A stretch of 63,346 nucleotides of DNA. It comes from Streptomyces sp. ISL-100. GTDB lineage: Bacteria > Actinomycetota > Actinomycetes > Streptomycetales > Streptomycetaceae. Below the pieces are notes generated by a model. It saw only the letters and a program-made list of their open reading frames with translations. It did not search any database and was not told the DNA's origin. Below, one piece after another: positions 1 through 9,243 of this stretch. The DNA lies in assembly GCF_018614615.1 (NCBI RefSeq), contig NZ_JAGGOK010000075.1:1-63346 (forward strand), written 5' to 3'. Made by a program: the position numbers and the translations under genes. Every line of letters starts with the position of its first letter. The first letter of the stretch is position 1.

Positions 1-2293
1 GACCGCACCGCCACCGCACCCCTCCCCCCACCCTCAACACCACCTCCCCCGCCCCCTCCGCGGCAACATCCCCCCACTCCACCCGGAACGGCAACCGCCG
101 CGCCGCCCCCGGCCCCTCCGCCGTAACCCGGACGCAGTCCCCGTCGCGCACGACCCGAAACACCCCCGCATCCGCCCCCACCCGATCCGGCACCGGATCC
201 GGCACCCGCACCGTCACCCCGCACTCCGCCAACGCCGACGGCTCGTACACCCTCAGGGTCAGCCCCTCCAGCCACTCCCCGTCCGGCCGCTGGTCGTCCG
301 CGCCCAGCGGCAGCACCGCCCCGGGCCGCACGAACAGCGGCAGGCTGTCGAAGCCGTACGTCTCACGCCGCCACACCGGCCCGGTCACCACCGCACCGCT
401 CAGCAGATGCGTCCACGTACCGGCCGGCACGTAGTACTCAACGTCACCGTCCGCGCTGAAGACCGGCGCGACCAGCAGATCCGGACCGAGCATGTACTGC
501 CGGTCCAGCGGCCGGCACGCCGGGTCCTCCGGGAACTCCAGCAGCATCGGCCGCATCACCGGCACACCCGTCCGGTGTGCCTCGACGGCCGCCCCGTACA
601 GATACGGCATCAGCCGGTGCTTGAGCAGCGTGAACCGCCGCGCCACATCCACCGCTTCCTCGCCGAACGCCCACGGCACCCGGTACGAGACGTTGCCGTG
701 CAGTCTGCTGTGCGACGACAGCAGCCCAAAAGCGAGCCAGCGCTTGAAGACATCGGGGTCGGGCGTCCCCTCGAACCCGCCGATGTCATGGCTCCAGAAG
801 CCGAACCCGGACAGGCTCAGCGACAGACCGCCGCGCAAGGACTCCGCCATCGCGTTGAACGAGGCGAAGCAGTCACCGCCCCAGTGCACCGGGAACTGTT
901 GCCCGCCCGCGGTCGCCGAGCGCGCGAAGAGCACTGCTTCGCCGCTGCCGCGCTCCTTCTCCAGGAGCTCGAAGACGGTCCGGTTGTAGAGGTGCGTGTA
1001 GTAGTTGTGCATCCGCTCCGGGTCGGAGCCGTCGTGCCACACCACATCCGTCGGCACGCGCTCACCGAAGTCGGTCTTGAAGCAGTCCACACCCTGGTCG
1101 AGCAGGGTACGCAACTTGTCCGCGTACCACTCGCGCGCGGCCGGATTGGTGAAGTCCACCAGAGCCATGCCGGGCTGCCACAGATCCCACTGCCAGATGT
1201 CACCGTTGGCCCGCCGCACCAGATAGCCGGCCTCGGCCCCCTCCGCGAAGAGCGCGGACTTCTGCGCGATGTACGGGTTGATCCACATGCTGATCCGCAG
1301 GCCCCGCTCCTTGAGCCTGGCCAGCATGCCGTCCGGGTCCGGGAAGACATCCGGGTCCCACCGGAAGTCCGACCACTGGTACTCGCGCATCCAGAAGCAG
1401 TCGAAGTGGAAGACGGACAGCGGGATCTCCCGCTCAGCCATGCCGTCGACGAAAGACGTGACGGTTTCCTCGTCGTAAGCCGTACAGAAGGAAGTAGTCA
1501 GCCACAGTCCGAACGACCAGGCGGGAGGCAGAGCGGGCCGGCCGGTCAGAGCGGTGTAGCGGGTAAGAACATCCTTCGGCGTGGGCCCGGCGACGACGTA
1601 GTACTCCAGCGACTGGTCCTCGACGCTGAACTGCACCTGCCCGACCGACTCCGAGCCGATCTCGAAGGAGACTTTCCCCGGATGGTTGACGAAGACGCCG
1701 TAACCGCGCGAGGACAGATAGAACGGGACGTTCTTGTACGCCTGTTCGCTGCTCGTCCCCCCGTCCGCCTGCCAGAGATCCAGACTCTGGCCATTGCGCA
1801 GATACGGAGTGAAACGCTCACCCAGCCCGTAGATGTTCTCGCCCACCCCCAGGGCGAGTTGGGCGATCATGTGGTGCCCGCCGTCCGGGGTGGTCGCGAA
1901 CGCCGTGCCCTTGCTCTCGACGGCGGTGAGCCTGCGCCCTTCCCCATCGAGGAAGGCCGGTCCCCAGTCCTGCTCCGTGTCGAACCGCAGCGTCAGCGGC
2001 CCGCTGGTCAGCTCGGTGAGCGTGCCGTCCCGCCGGGTGGTGGCAGCCGGTCCGCCGTCCACGCCGGACAGCTCGAACTCGGGCCCGTGGTGGGCCTTTC
2101 CGGCGTGATGGGTCGCGCGTACGCCGATGACGCCCTCGGCCGGTGAGAAGAACTCGACGGTGATGAGCGGGGTGTTGAGGGTGGCGCCGCGGTGCTCGAC
2201 GCGTCTGACGGCGGCGTACGCGGTGATGTGGTCGGAACTGACATGCAGATCGCGGACTTCGGTGGCGTACGAGGCGTGCACGCCTTCGCGCAT
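1..2293 (-). CDS. yicI: GH31 alpha-xylosidase/alpha-glucosidase, YicI type (C-terminus beyond window)
   Basis: Predicted retaining glycoside hydrolase of family GH31 that removes terminal alpha-linked xylose or glucose from oligosaccharides; no signal peptide is visible, so probably cytoplasmic. The reverse-strand translation has the nucleophile motif KTDFGERVP (near 1070-1100) and the acid/base motif RSATAGGQQFPVHWGGD (near 885-935), almost as in E. coli YicI. About 764 codons are visible and the frame is still open at position 1; family members are about 770 aa, so little is missing. The start is odd: homologues begin just before VEFTDGFW, but here that codon is GTT (complement 2320-2318), 6 nt after an AAGGA. 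An in-frame TGA lies at complement 2341-2339. The first legal start is the ATG at complement 2293, used here. Substrate (xyloside or glucoside) is inferred from the family. Confidence 0.85.
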   Translation of the reverse strand, partial: MREGVHASYATEVRDLHVSSDHITAYAAVRRVEHRGATLNTPLITVEFFSPAEGVIGVRATHHAGKAHHGPEFELSGVDGGPAATTRRDGTLTELTSGPLTLRFDTEQDWGPAFLDGEGRRLTAVESKGTAFATTPDGGHHMIAQLALGVGENIYGLGERFTPYLRNGQSLDLWQADGGTSSEQAYKNVPFYLSSRGYGVFVNHPGKVSFEIGSESVGQVQFSVEDQSLEYYVVAGPTPKDVLTRYTALTGRPALPPAWSFGLWLTTSFCTAYDEETVTSFVDGMAEREIPLSVFHFDCFWMREYQWSDFRWDPDVFPDPDGMLARLKERGLRISMWINPYIAQKSALFAEGAEAGYLVRRANGDIWQWDLWQPGMALVDFTNPAAREWYADKLRTLLDQGVDCFKTDFGERVPTDVVWHDGSDPERMHNYYTHLYNRTVFELLEKERGSGEAVLFARSATAGGQQFPVHWGGDCFASFNAMAESLRGGLSLSLSGFGFWSHDIGGFEGTPDPDVFKRWLAFGLLSSHSRLHGNVSYRVPWAFGEEAVDVARRFTLLKHRLMPYLYGAAVEAHRTGVPVMRPMLLEFPEDPACRPLDRQYMLGPDLLVAPVFSADGDVEYYVPAGTWTHLLSGAVVTGPVWRRETYGFDSLPLFVRPGAVLPLGADDQRPDGEWLEGLTLRVYEPSALAECGVTVRVPDPVPDRVGADAGVFRVVRDGDCVRVTAEGPGAARRLPFRVEWGDVAAEGAGEVVLRVGGGVRWRCG

Positions 2294-2506
2294 GAGCCAG
2301 AAGCCGTCGGTGAACTCAACAGTGGTTCCTTGCGGGGATCAGGCGAGGCAGGGCGGCGGCTGCCGTTCTCCGGCACCATTTTGGTCGTACGCCGAACAAA
2401 TTACGTGACGCCGCGTTCCCGGACCAGGGGAGCGGGCGCACTATTAAGCAGGCCAATATACAAATGGCGCGGGACATCTACGCCGGGCAAGGGGAGGAGG
2501 CCAGCC

Positions 2507-3037
2507 GTGGGCACAGTTCCGCCGGACGCCGCCGCGGAGTTCCATGACTTCTTCGAGCGACACCACGCCGGACTTGCCCGCCTCGCCCACCTCCTTACGG
2601 GTGACGCGGACGCCGCCGACGATCTGGCGGCCGACGCGCTGGTCGCCCTCTGGCACCGCTGGGACCGGGTACGGGCCGCCGACCACCCCGCGGCGTACGC
2701 ACGCGGTGTCGTCGCCAATCTGGCGCGCAGCCGAATCCGCAGCGCCGTACGGGAGCGCCGCCGGGTCGCTCTTGTCTGGCCGCTTCGCGCCGAGCACGCG
2801 GACGGCCCGGACGTACCGGCGGTCGTCGACGTACAACAGGCGCTGCGCACACTGCCGTTCCGTAAACGAGCCTGCGTGGTACTGCGCCACGCCTTCGACC
2901 TCTCCGAGCGGGACACGGCGCTGGCCCTGGGAATCTCGGTCGGTACGGTGAAGAGCCAGACGTCGAAGGGCGTGGCGCAGCTGGAAAAGCTGCTGGACAG
3001 CGATGCCACCGCGGAACTCGTGGGAGAGAGGCGCTGA
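2507..3037 (+). CDS. SigE-family ECF RNA polymerase sigma factor
   Basis: A 176-aa sigma-70 family factor of the SigE-like group common in streptomycetes. Region 2 is at about residues 10-75 (FFERHHAGLARLAHLLTGD, then ALVALWHRW) and region 4 at about 105-165, ending in a helix-turn-helix (ALALGISVGTVKSQTSKG). It would direct RNA polymerase to a small regulon. The GTG at 2507 is preceded at 6 nt by GGGGAGGAGG, which decides the start over in-frame codons further upstream. Its stop overlaps the start of the next gene, so the two are translationally coupled and the downstream protein is its likely regulator. The upstream region is shared divergently with the glycosidase. The signal and target genes cannot be read from the sequence. 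Confidence 0.85.
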   Translation: MGTVPPDAAAEFHDFFERHHAGLARLAHLLTGDADAADDLAADALVALWHRWDRVRAADHPAAYARGVVANLARSRIRSAVRERRRVALVWPLRAEHADGPDVPAVVDVQQALRTLPFRKRACVVLRHAFDLSERDTALALGISVGTVKSQTSKGVAQLEKLLDSDATAELVGERR

Positions 3038-3756
3038 TGGACGAGCTCCGCAGGCAGTTGCGCGAAGCGGCCGCCGCACATCGGCCCGACCGTGCGCGGA
3101 TGCTGGCGCGGGTGGAGCGCGCCATGACACCACCCACGGCCGGGGCGGCGGGTGGGCGCACCGGATCGCCGGCGTCCTGGCTGCGCATCACGGGAGCGAC
3201 GGCCGCTGTGGCCGGGGTGCTGGTGGCGGGCGGTTACGCGGTGGCCTCCGCCACCCGGGACGCGAAACCCACGCACTCGACCGCGACGCCGCCACCCCCG
3301 ACCCCCACCCCGGCCCCGCCACCGACGACCGGTGCGGACCATGCGGAGGACGCCTACCTGCGGGGCGAGGGTGTGGTGGACCCGCACAGCAATCGCTTCT
3401 GGGCGCAGAGCAACGTCAGGCTGAAGACCCGTGAACCGCTCAATGCGCTCACGGTCGAACTGCGTGTCACCCAGACAGGCGGCGTCACGGACACCGGCAG
3501 CTGGCGCTCACTCCCGGTCGACGACTTCACCGTCTCCAGCCGCGAGGAGAACGGCGCCCTCGTCTTCCGCTGGACGCTCAAGCCGGGCCGTACGGTCCCT
3601 TCGGGACAGCACGTCTTCGCGGGCCAGTACAACCATGCGGAGGGCGGTCGGGACGCGGGAGACGATACGTACAGTGCGTCGGCGGCAGCGAGATCGAGCG
3701 GCGAGGAAGCCACGCTGCACGGCGATTTCACCCCTGCTGTTCCCGATTCGCCGTAG
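3037..3756 (+). CDS. Single-pass membrane protein coupled to the sigma factor (possible anti-sigma partner)
   Basis: A 239-aa protein with a charged cytoplasmic N-terminus (MDELRRQLREAAAAHRPDRA), one hydrophobic segment at about residues 50-70 (ITGATAAVAGVLVAGGYAVA) and a Pro/Thr-rich linker, then an extracytoplasmic domain of about 140 residues rich in short beta-like segments. The ATG overlaps the sigma-factor stop. The short soluble N-terminus, membrane anchor and coupling to an ECF sigma gene fit an anti-sigma or sensor role. No HHCC zinc motif of ZAS anti-sigma factors is present, so the role is inferred from position only. Confidence 0.7.
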   Translation: MDELRRQLREAAAAHRPDRARMLARVERAMTPPTAGAAGGRTGSPASWLRITGATAAVAGVLVAGGYAVASATRDAKPTHSTATPPPPTPTPAPPPTTGADHAEDAYLRGEGVVDPHSNRFWAQSNVRLKTREPLNALTVELRVTQTGGVTDTGSWRSLPVDDFTVSSREENGALVFRWTLKPGRTVPSGQHVFAGQYNHAEGGRDAGDDTYSASAAARSSGEEATLHGDFTPAVPDSP

Positions 3757-4005
3757 GTCGTACTGAATGCCTTCGGGCCCTACTACTGGTTGAGCGAGAC
3801 CGCCTGAACCGTCGACTGGGCCTGCTCACCGACGCGCCGATCTTGGGCCAGAGGTACGTCGCCCGCGCCTGGGGGGGATTTGAGCGTTGCCGAGCGGGCG
3901 GCGAAGTGCTTGGAGAGGCCGGCTGCGATCAGGTTGGACGACGCCGATCGTGACCACGCGCCGGGCGGTGGCTATGCTCAAGATCCCCGCGCTTTCAGAG
4001 GAGCC

Positions 4006-4464
4006 ATGAGCGAGCCCGCACAGAACCTGCCTCAGCTGCTCGTCCAGGCCAAGCGCTGGTTCGAGGACGCGTTGCTCGCCGGCATGCAGGCGGCAGGTGA
4101 GCGACCGGTGACCGCCGCCCAGGCCGCCGTATTCGCCACTCTCGACGACGAGGGCACCTCGATCTCCGAGCTCGCTCGCAGGATCGGTGTCACCCGGCAG
4201 ACCGCACACCAGGCCGTCCATAGCCTGATCGGCATGGGGCTGCTGGAACAGGCGCCCGACCCCGCCTCCGCTCGCAGCAGTCTGGTCCGTGTCACCGCTG
4301 AAGGTGCCCGCGCCCATCAGCGTGCCCTGGCCACGATCGCCGTCATCGAAGGCGTCCTCGCCGAGCGCATCGGCACTGCCGCCACCACCGCGCTGCGTGA
4401 GGCGCTGACTGCGCCCTGGGGGGAGCCGCCTCTGGTGGAAGCACCCGTGGTGGAAGCGCCCTGA
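4006..4464 (+). CDS. MarR-family transcriptional regulator
   Basis: A 152-aa winged-helix regulator. The DNA-recognition part is visible as ISELARRIGVTRQTAHQAVH (about residues 57-76), followed by a wing with RSSLVRVTAEGARAHQRA, the usual MarR arrangement. The ATG at 4006 has AGAGGAG just upstream; a longer reading frame runs back to 3880 but lacks a good ribosome site and conserved sequence. Downstream on the same strand lie a quercetinase-like cupin and an alpha/beta hydrolase; MarR proteins often repress aromatic-compound genes, so it may control them (inference). The protein ends in a short duplicated tail (VEAPVVEAP). Confidence 0.8.
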   Translation: MSEPAQNLPQLLVQAKRWFEDALLAGMQAAGERPVTAAQAAVFATLDDEGTSISELARRIGVTRQTAHQAVHSLIGMGLLEQAPDPASARSSLVRVTAEGARAHQRALATIAVIEGVLAERIGTAATTALREALTAPWGEPPLVEAPVVEAP

Positions 4465-4598
4465 CTTCAGGCCCGCCGGCCCTGGCCGGGTAGCGGCGAT
4501 AGGCAGCGGTGGAAGCTGAGCGCGGATACCCAGACCTTGAATGTCAGGCAGCCTGACGGTAGTGTTCCGGCTCCCTGCTCCTCCTGGAGGCTGTGTTC

Positions 4599-5159
4599 AT
4601 GACCATGGAGTTCGCCACCCGCTACCGATCGCGCTCCCACATCCCCGCCGAGCCGGGCAAGCCCTACTTCATAGAAAAGGGCATGGGCGACCGCGCCCAC
4701 CTGATCACCGACCTGTTCACCCTCTACTGCGGCGGCGAACAGACCGAGAACACCTTCAACTTCTTCACCTGCGACGGAGTAAAGGGCGACCTGATCCCCG
4801 CCCACCTCCACGCGGACACCTACGAGGTCTTCTACGTCACCGACGGCGCGGTGCGTCTCTTCGTCGAGGACCTCCAGGGCCAACAGCAGGAAAAGCTGCT
4901 CACCAGCGGCGACTTCGGCTTCGTACCGAAGAACTGCCCGCACTCCTACCGCATCGAGCGCCACCACAGCCGGATCGTCGGCGTGGCCGCCGGCCCCAGC
5001 AGCACATTCGAGCGGTTCTTCGAAAGCCTCGGCGACCCCACCGAGGAGATCGGACTGCCGCACCAGCCGCGCATCCCCGGCCCGGACGAGTTCCGCGCCG
5101 CGGAGGAGAACTTCGATGTCCGTTACCTGCCGAACCACCAGTGGCACACCCGTAACTGA
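4599..5159 (+). CDS. Quercetin 2,3-dioxygenase-like monocupin
   Basis: A 186-aa single-domain cupin resembling the small monomeric quercetinases of Streptomyces, which open the flavonol ring and release CO. Cupin motif 1 is visible as GDLIPAHLHADTYEVFYVTD (two His and one Glu as metal ligands) and motif 2 as GDFGFVPKNCPHSY (third His). GGAGG at 4586-4590 sits 8 nt before the ATG at 4599; a GTG at 4593 is too close to that site. The next gene begins 55 nt downstream on the same strand and is a hydrolase that could act on the depside product, but that link is inferred. The substrate is not provable from sequence; other small cupins share these motifs. Confidence 0.8.
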   Translation: MTMEFATRYRSRSHIPAEPGKPYFIEKGMGDRAHLITDLFTLYCGGEQTENTFNFFTCDGVKGDLIPAHLHADTYEVFYVTDGAVRLFVEDLQGQQQEKLLTSGDFGFVPKNCPHSYRIERHHSRIVGVAAGPSSTFERFFESLGDPTEEIGLPHQPRIPGPDEFRAAEENFDVRYLPNHQWHTRN

Positions 5160-5214
5160 TTTACCGTCAGCATCGGCCGTCGCCCCCAGCTCCGGTCCTG
5201 TCCTGGAGAGACCT

Positions 5215-6126
5215 GTGCCTCTGTCACCTGAGCTCGTCGACCTGCTCACCCCGCCCGCCCCGGACCGGCTGCCACTGCCGCCCGCCGCGCACCCCGCCCC
5301 CGACGTCCGGCTGCTGCGCGGTGCCGTCTACTCCACCCCCGGCAACACCCGGCCCCTGGAGCTCGACCTGTGGCTGCCCGAACAACCGCCGGGCCGACTG
5401 CCGGTCATCGTCTGCATTCACGGCGGCGCCTGGCGTACCGGTACGCGGACGGACATGGGGCCGCGCATGCGCGGCTGGCGGCCCGGTCCCTTCGCCAGGC
5501 TGGCACAGGCAGGGTTCGCCGTCGCCAGCCTCGACTACCGGCTCAGCGGCGAGGCCCTCTACCCCGCCCAGCTCGACGACGTCACCGCCGGCCTGGCCTG
5601 GCTGAACGCCCGCGCCGCTGAACTCGGGCTGGACACCCGCCGCATCGTGACCTGGGGTGAATCCGCGGGCGCCCACCTCGCTGCCCTGCTCGCGCTCACC
5701 GCCCCGGTCAGCGGTTGCGTCGCCTGGTACGGGCCCACCAATCTGACCACCCTGCCCGCCCAGGCCCCGCCCGGCGCGTACGACCCCGCCGACCCGCGCA
5801 CCCCCGAAGCGTTGCTCATCGGAGCGGCGATAGCCGACGCGCCCGACCGCGCCCGCGCGGCCAGCCCGGTCGCTCATGTGACCGCCGACGCGCCGCCCTT
5901 CCTCATCCTCCACGGCACCGAGGACGCCGCGATCCCACTCGCCCAGGGCGAAGAGCTCGCCGCCGCCCTGCGCGACGCGGGCGCGGACGTGGACTTCCAG
6001 CCGGTGCCCGGCGCCGACCACGCGTGGGCCGGCCTGCCCGACGAGGAGGTCGAGCGGTGCTTCGACATTTCCCTGTCCTTCGCCCGCGTCCACACGACAC
6101 CCGGCCACTCGCCCATAAGCTCCTGA
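5215..6126 (+). CDS. Alpha/beta hydrolase (BD-FAE/carboxylesterase-like)
   Basis: A 303-aa serine hydrolase of the alpha/beta fold. It shows the oxyanion-hole HGG (VIVCIHGGAWRTG), the nucleophile elbow GESAG, an acid residue in ILHGTEDAAIPL and a catalytic His in GADHAW: a complete triad of the hormone-sensitive-lipase/BD-FAE type. No signal peptide is seen, so cytoplasmic esterase or lactonase activity is likely. The GTG at 5215 follows TGGAGAG by 5 nt; starting at 5116 would overlap the cupin gene. Probably in one transcript with the cupin, suggesting hydrolysis of the depside from flavonol cleavage (inference). Confidence 0.8.
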   Translation: MPLSPELVDLLTPPAPDRLPLPPAAHPAPDVRLLRGAVYSTPGNTRPLELDLWLPEQPPGRLPVIVCIHGGAWRTGTRTDMGPRMRGWRPGPFARLAQAGFAVASLDYRLSGEALYPAQLDDVTAGLAWLNARAAELGLDTRRIVTWGESAGAHLAALLALTAPVSGCVAWYGPTNLTTLPAQAPPGAYDPADPRTPEALLIGAAIADAPDRARAASPVAHVTADAPPFLILHGTEDAAIPLAQGEELAAALRDAGADVDFQPVPGADHAWAGLPDEEVERCFDISLSFARVHTTPGHSPISS

Positions 6127-6176
6127 CCACCGTTGCCACTCATCGCCCTGCCAGGGCCTTGGCACGTGGTGGGTGA

Positions 6177-6218
6177 TTCCGGGCGGCGGCGCGGTGTACC
6201 GACGCGCGCCGCCCGGAA
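6177..6218. terminator. Stem-loop between convergent genes
   Basis: A 12-bp perfect inverted repeat, TTCCGGGCGGCG (6177-6188) against CGCCGCCCGGAA (6207-6218), lies between the 3' ends of the hydrolase (plus) and the xanthine dehydrogenase operon (minus). Position and symmetry suggest a bidirectional terminator. There is no U-tract, as is common in high-GC actinobacteria. Confidence 0.7.
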
Positions 6219-6241
6219 CACGGACTGGAGAAAGGTGTCGG

Positions 6242-8629
6242 TCAGACCCCGGTGAGGTGCTCGGGGCGGACCGGCGTCCTGTTGAGCTCCAGGCCGGTCG
6301 CGTTCCGGATCGCCGCGAGGACGGCCGGAGTGGACGACAGGGTCGGAGCCTCACCGATGCCGCGCACTCCGTACGGCGCGTTCCGGTCCGCCAGCTCGAG
6401 GTAGTCGACCGGGATGGTCGGGGTGTCGAGGATGGTGGGGATCAGGTAGTCCGTGAAGGAGGGGTTGCGCACCTTCGCGGTCTTCGGGTCGACGATGATC
6501 TCCTCCATGACCGCGACGCCCAGGCCCTGGGTGGTTCCACCCTGGATCTGGCCGACGACGGACAGCGGGTTGAGCGCCTTGCCGACGTCCTGCGCGCAGG
6601 CCAGCTCGATGACCTTCACCAGGCCGAGCTCGGTGTCGACCTCCACCACCGCGCGGTGCGCGGCGAAGGAGTACTGGACGTGGCCGTTGCCCTGTCCGGT
6701 GCGCAGGTCAAAGGGCTCGGTGGGGCGGTGCCGCCACTCCTCCTCGACCTCCACGACCTCGTCCTCCAGGACGTCCACGAGGGTGGAGAGGACCTCGCCG
6801 CCGTCGGTGACGACCTTGCCGCCCTCGAGGAGAAGCTCGGCCGTGGCCCACGCCGGGTGGTACGAGCCGAACTTGCGCCGGCCCATCTCCAGGACCTTCT
6901 CGCGGACGAGTTCGCAGGAGTTCTTGATGGCGCCGCCGGTCATGTACGTCTGGCGGCCCGCGGAGGTCGAACCGGCCGAGCCCACCTGGGTGTCGGCCGG
7001 GTGGATGGTGACCTGCGTGACACCCAGCTCGGTACGCGCGATCTGCGCGTGGATGGTGACACCGCCCTGGCCGACCTCCGCCATGGCCGTGTGGACCATC
7101 ACGACCGGCTCGCCGTTGATGACCTCGATGCGCACCTTGGCGGTGGAGTAGTCGTCGAAGCCCTCGGAGAAGCCGACGTTCTTGATGCCGACCGCGTAGC
7201 CGACACCCCGTATGACGCCCTCGCCGTGCGTGGTGTTGGACAGACCACCCGGCAGCGCGCGGACGTCGGCGCCGTCGGTGGTCTCCCACTGGCGCTCCGG
7301 CGGCATCGGGCGGGCCTTGACGCGGCGAAGCAGTTCGGCGACCGGGGCGGGCGAGTCGACCGGCTGCCCGGTCGGCATGATCGTGCCCTGCTCCATGGCG
7401 TTGAGCTGGCGGAGCTCGACCGGATCCATGCCCAACTTGGCGGCAAGCTTGTCCATTTGGGCCTCGTACGCGAAGCACGCCTGGACCGCGCCGAAGCCGC
7501 GCATGGCGCCACAGGGCGGGTTGTTGGTGTAGAGGCCGATCGCCTCGATGTCGACGTCGTCGATGACGTACGGACCGACCGAGAGGGACGCGGCGTTGCC
7601 GACGACCGAGGCCGTCGACGACGCGTAGGCGCCGCCGTCGAGCACGATCTTGCACTTCATGTGCGTGAGCTTGCCGTCCTTGGTGGCGCCGTGCTCGTAG
7701 TAGAGCTTCGCCGGGTGCCGGTGGACGTGCCCGAAGAAGGACTCGAAACGGTTGTAGACGATTTTCACCGGCTTGCCCGTGCGCAGCACGAGCAGGCAGG
7801 CGTGGATCTGCATCGAGATGTCCTCGCGGCCACCGAACGCGCCGCCGACGCCGGCCATCGTCATGCGCACCTTCTCCTCGGGCAGGCCGAGGACCGGGGC
7901 GATCTGCTTGAGGTCCGAGTGCAGCCACTGGGTGGCGCAGTACAGGTCGACGCCGCCGTCCTCGGCGGGCACGGCGAGGCCGGACTCCGGGCCGAGGAAG
8001 GCCTGGTCCTGCATGCCGAAGGTGTACTCGCCCTTGACGATGACGTCGGCGCGCTTGGCGGCCTCGTTGGCGTTGCCGCGGACGATCGGCTGGCGGTGCA
8101 CGATGTTCGGGTGCGGGACGTGACCGGCGTGGTGGTCGTCCCGGTTCTCGTGGACCAGGATCGCGTCCGGGGCGAGCGCCGAGGCCTCATCGGTGATGAG
8201 GGGCAGCTCCTTGTACTCGATCTTGATCTTCGCGGCGGCGCGGCGCGCGGTCTCCGGGTGGTCGGCGGCCACCAGGGCGACCGGCTCACCGTGGTGACGG
8301 ACCTTGCCGTGGGCCAGGACCGGGGTGTCCTGGAACTCCATGCCGTAGTACTTCATCTCGGCCGGCAGGTCGTCGTACGTCATCACCGCGTAGACGCCCG
8401 ACAAGGCCAGAGCCTCGGAGGTGTCGATGGACACGATCTCGGCGTGCGCGACCGTGGAGCGGAGAATCTGGCCCCACAGCATGTCCTCGTGCCACATGTC
8501 CGAGGAGTAGGCGAACTCGCCGGTGACCTTCAGGGTGCCGTCGGGGCGGAGGGTGGACTCGCCGATGCCGCCCTTGGTCCGGGAGCCCTGGGTGACCTCG
8601 GTGGGGATACCGGTGGTGGAACCAGCCAT
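6242..8629 (-). CDS. Xanthine dehydrogenase, molybdenum-cofactor-binding subunit
   Basis: The 795-aa large subunit of a three-subunit xanthine dehydrogenase, which oxidises hypoxanthine and xanthine to urate in purine catabolism. The N-terminal aldehyde-oxidase a/b hammerhead domain (about 20-135) is followed by the Mo-pterin domains, with GGAFGGRE, the arginine-containing PCGAMRGFG and the C-terminal GVRGIGEAPT carrying the catalytic Glu. It is the last gene of the operon FAD-2Fe2S-Mo, beginning 2 bp after the 2Fe-2S gene stop. The length fits bacterial XdhB/PucD-type subunits. A PucR regulator is divergent to the operon, which supports a purine role over other members of the family such as CO or aldehyde dehydrogenases. 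Confidence 0.92.
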   Translation of the reverse strand: MAGSTTGIPTEVTQGSRTKGGIGESTLRPDGTLKVTGEFAYSSDMWHEDMLWGQILRSTVAHAEIVSIDTSEALALSGVYAVMTYDDLPAEMKYYGMEFQDTPVLAHGKVRHHGEPVALVAADHPETARRAAAKIKIEYKELPLITDEASALAPDAILVHENRDDHHAGHVPHPNIVHRQPIVRGNANEAAKRADVIVKGEYTFGMQDQAFLGPESGLAVPAEDGGVDLYCATQWLHSDLKQIAPVLGLPEEKVRMTMAGVGGAFGGREDISMQIHACLLVLRTGKPVKIVYNRFESFFGHVHRHPAKLYYEHGATKDGKLTHMKCKIVLDGGAYASSTASVVGNAASLSVGPYVIDDVDIEAIGLYTNNPPCGAMRGFGAVQACFAYEAQMDKLAAKLGMDPVELRQLNAMEQGTIMPTGQPVDSPAPVAELLRRVKARPMPPERQWETTDGADVRALPGGLSNTTHGEGVIRGVGYAVGIKNVGFSEGFDDYSTAKVRIEVINGEPVVMVHTAMAEVGQGGVTIHAQIARTELGVTQVTIHPADTQVGSAGSTSAGRQTYMTGGAIKNSCELVREKVLEMGRRKFGSYHPAWATAELLLEGGKVVTDGGEVLSTLVDVLEDEVVEVEEEWRHRPTEPFDLRTGQGNGHVQYSFAAHRAVVEVDTELGLVKVIELACAQDVGKALNPLSVVGQIQGGTTQGLGVAVMEEIIVDPKTAKVRNPSFTDYLIPTILDTPTIPVDYLELADRNAPYGVRGIGEAPTLSSTPAVLAAIRNATGLELNRTPVRPEHLTGV

Positions 8630-8631
8630 GA

Positions 8632-9243
8632 TCAGACCGCGCCTTTCTGGAGCCCTTGACGTTCCTGGCGGGCCGCGGCCAGACGGACCGCGTCCAGGAT
8701 CTTTTCGTAACCCGTGCAGCGGCAGAGGTTGCCGGAGAGCGCCTCGCGGATGTCCGCGTCGGACGGCTCGCTTTTGTGCTCAAGGAGTTCGTCGGCGGCG
8801 ACCAGGAGACCCGGGGTGCAGAAGCCGCACTGGACGGCGCCGGCATCGATGAACGCCTGCTGGACCGGGGAGAGTTCGGCGCCCTCGCCGGCCTGCGAGC
8901 CGGTGCCCTTGGCGGACCACTGCCGTGCGTCCTGCAGGGAGGTGACCTCGCCGTCGTCGGTGCCGCGACCCCCGTACGCGGCACGCTGCTCGGCGTAGTC
9001 GGCGAGGCCCTCGACCGTCACGACTTCGCGGCCCTCGACCTGCCCGGCGGCGACCAGACACGAACACACCGGGACGCCGTCGAGACGCACGGTGCAGGAG
9101 CCGCACTCGCCCTGCTCACAGGCGTTCTTCGAGCCGGGCAGGCCCAGGCGTTCCCGCAGGACGTAGAGAAGGGACTCGCCCTCCCAGACGTCGTCGGCTT
9201 CCTGCCGACGGCCGTTGACCGTGAAATTGACGCGCATGGTCAC
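8632..9243 (-). CDS. Xanthine dehydrogenase, 2Fe-2S iron-sulfur subunit
   Basis: A 203-aa electron-transfer subunit with two [2Fe-2S] clusters. The plant-ferredoxin-type cluster ligands are in ACEQGECGSCTVRLDG and PVCSC (about 42-62); the second, [2Fe-2S]-binding helical domain has QCGFCTPG and NLCRCTGY (about 138-178). An unusually long linker with GGRGTDDGEV (about 85-125) separates the domains. The start is GTG at complement 9243, overlapping the stop of the FAD gene by 4 bp (GTGA), so translation is coupled. It carries electrons from the Mo centre to FAD. Confidence 0.92.
   Translation of the reverse strand: MTMRVNFTVNGRRQEADDVWEGESLLYVLRERLGLPGSKNACEQGECGSCTVRLDGVPVCSCLVAAGQVEGREVVTVEGLADYAEQRAAYGGRGTDDGEVTSLQDARQWSAKGTGSQAGEGAELSPVQQAFIDAGAVQCGFCTPGLLVAADELLEHKSEPSDADIREALSGNLCRCTGYEKILDAVRLAAARQERQGLQKGAV

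Noticed and set aside
407..2146. A long plus-strand open frame opposite the glycosidase, and similar long frames opposite the xanthine dehydrogenase, drmA and other genes
   Set aside because: They are antisense mirrors of strongly conserved genes, caused by high GC at third positions; their translations have no domains and are Arg/Pro/Val/His-rich.
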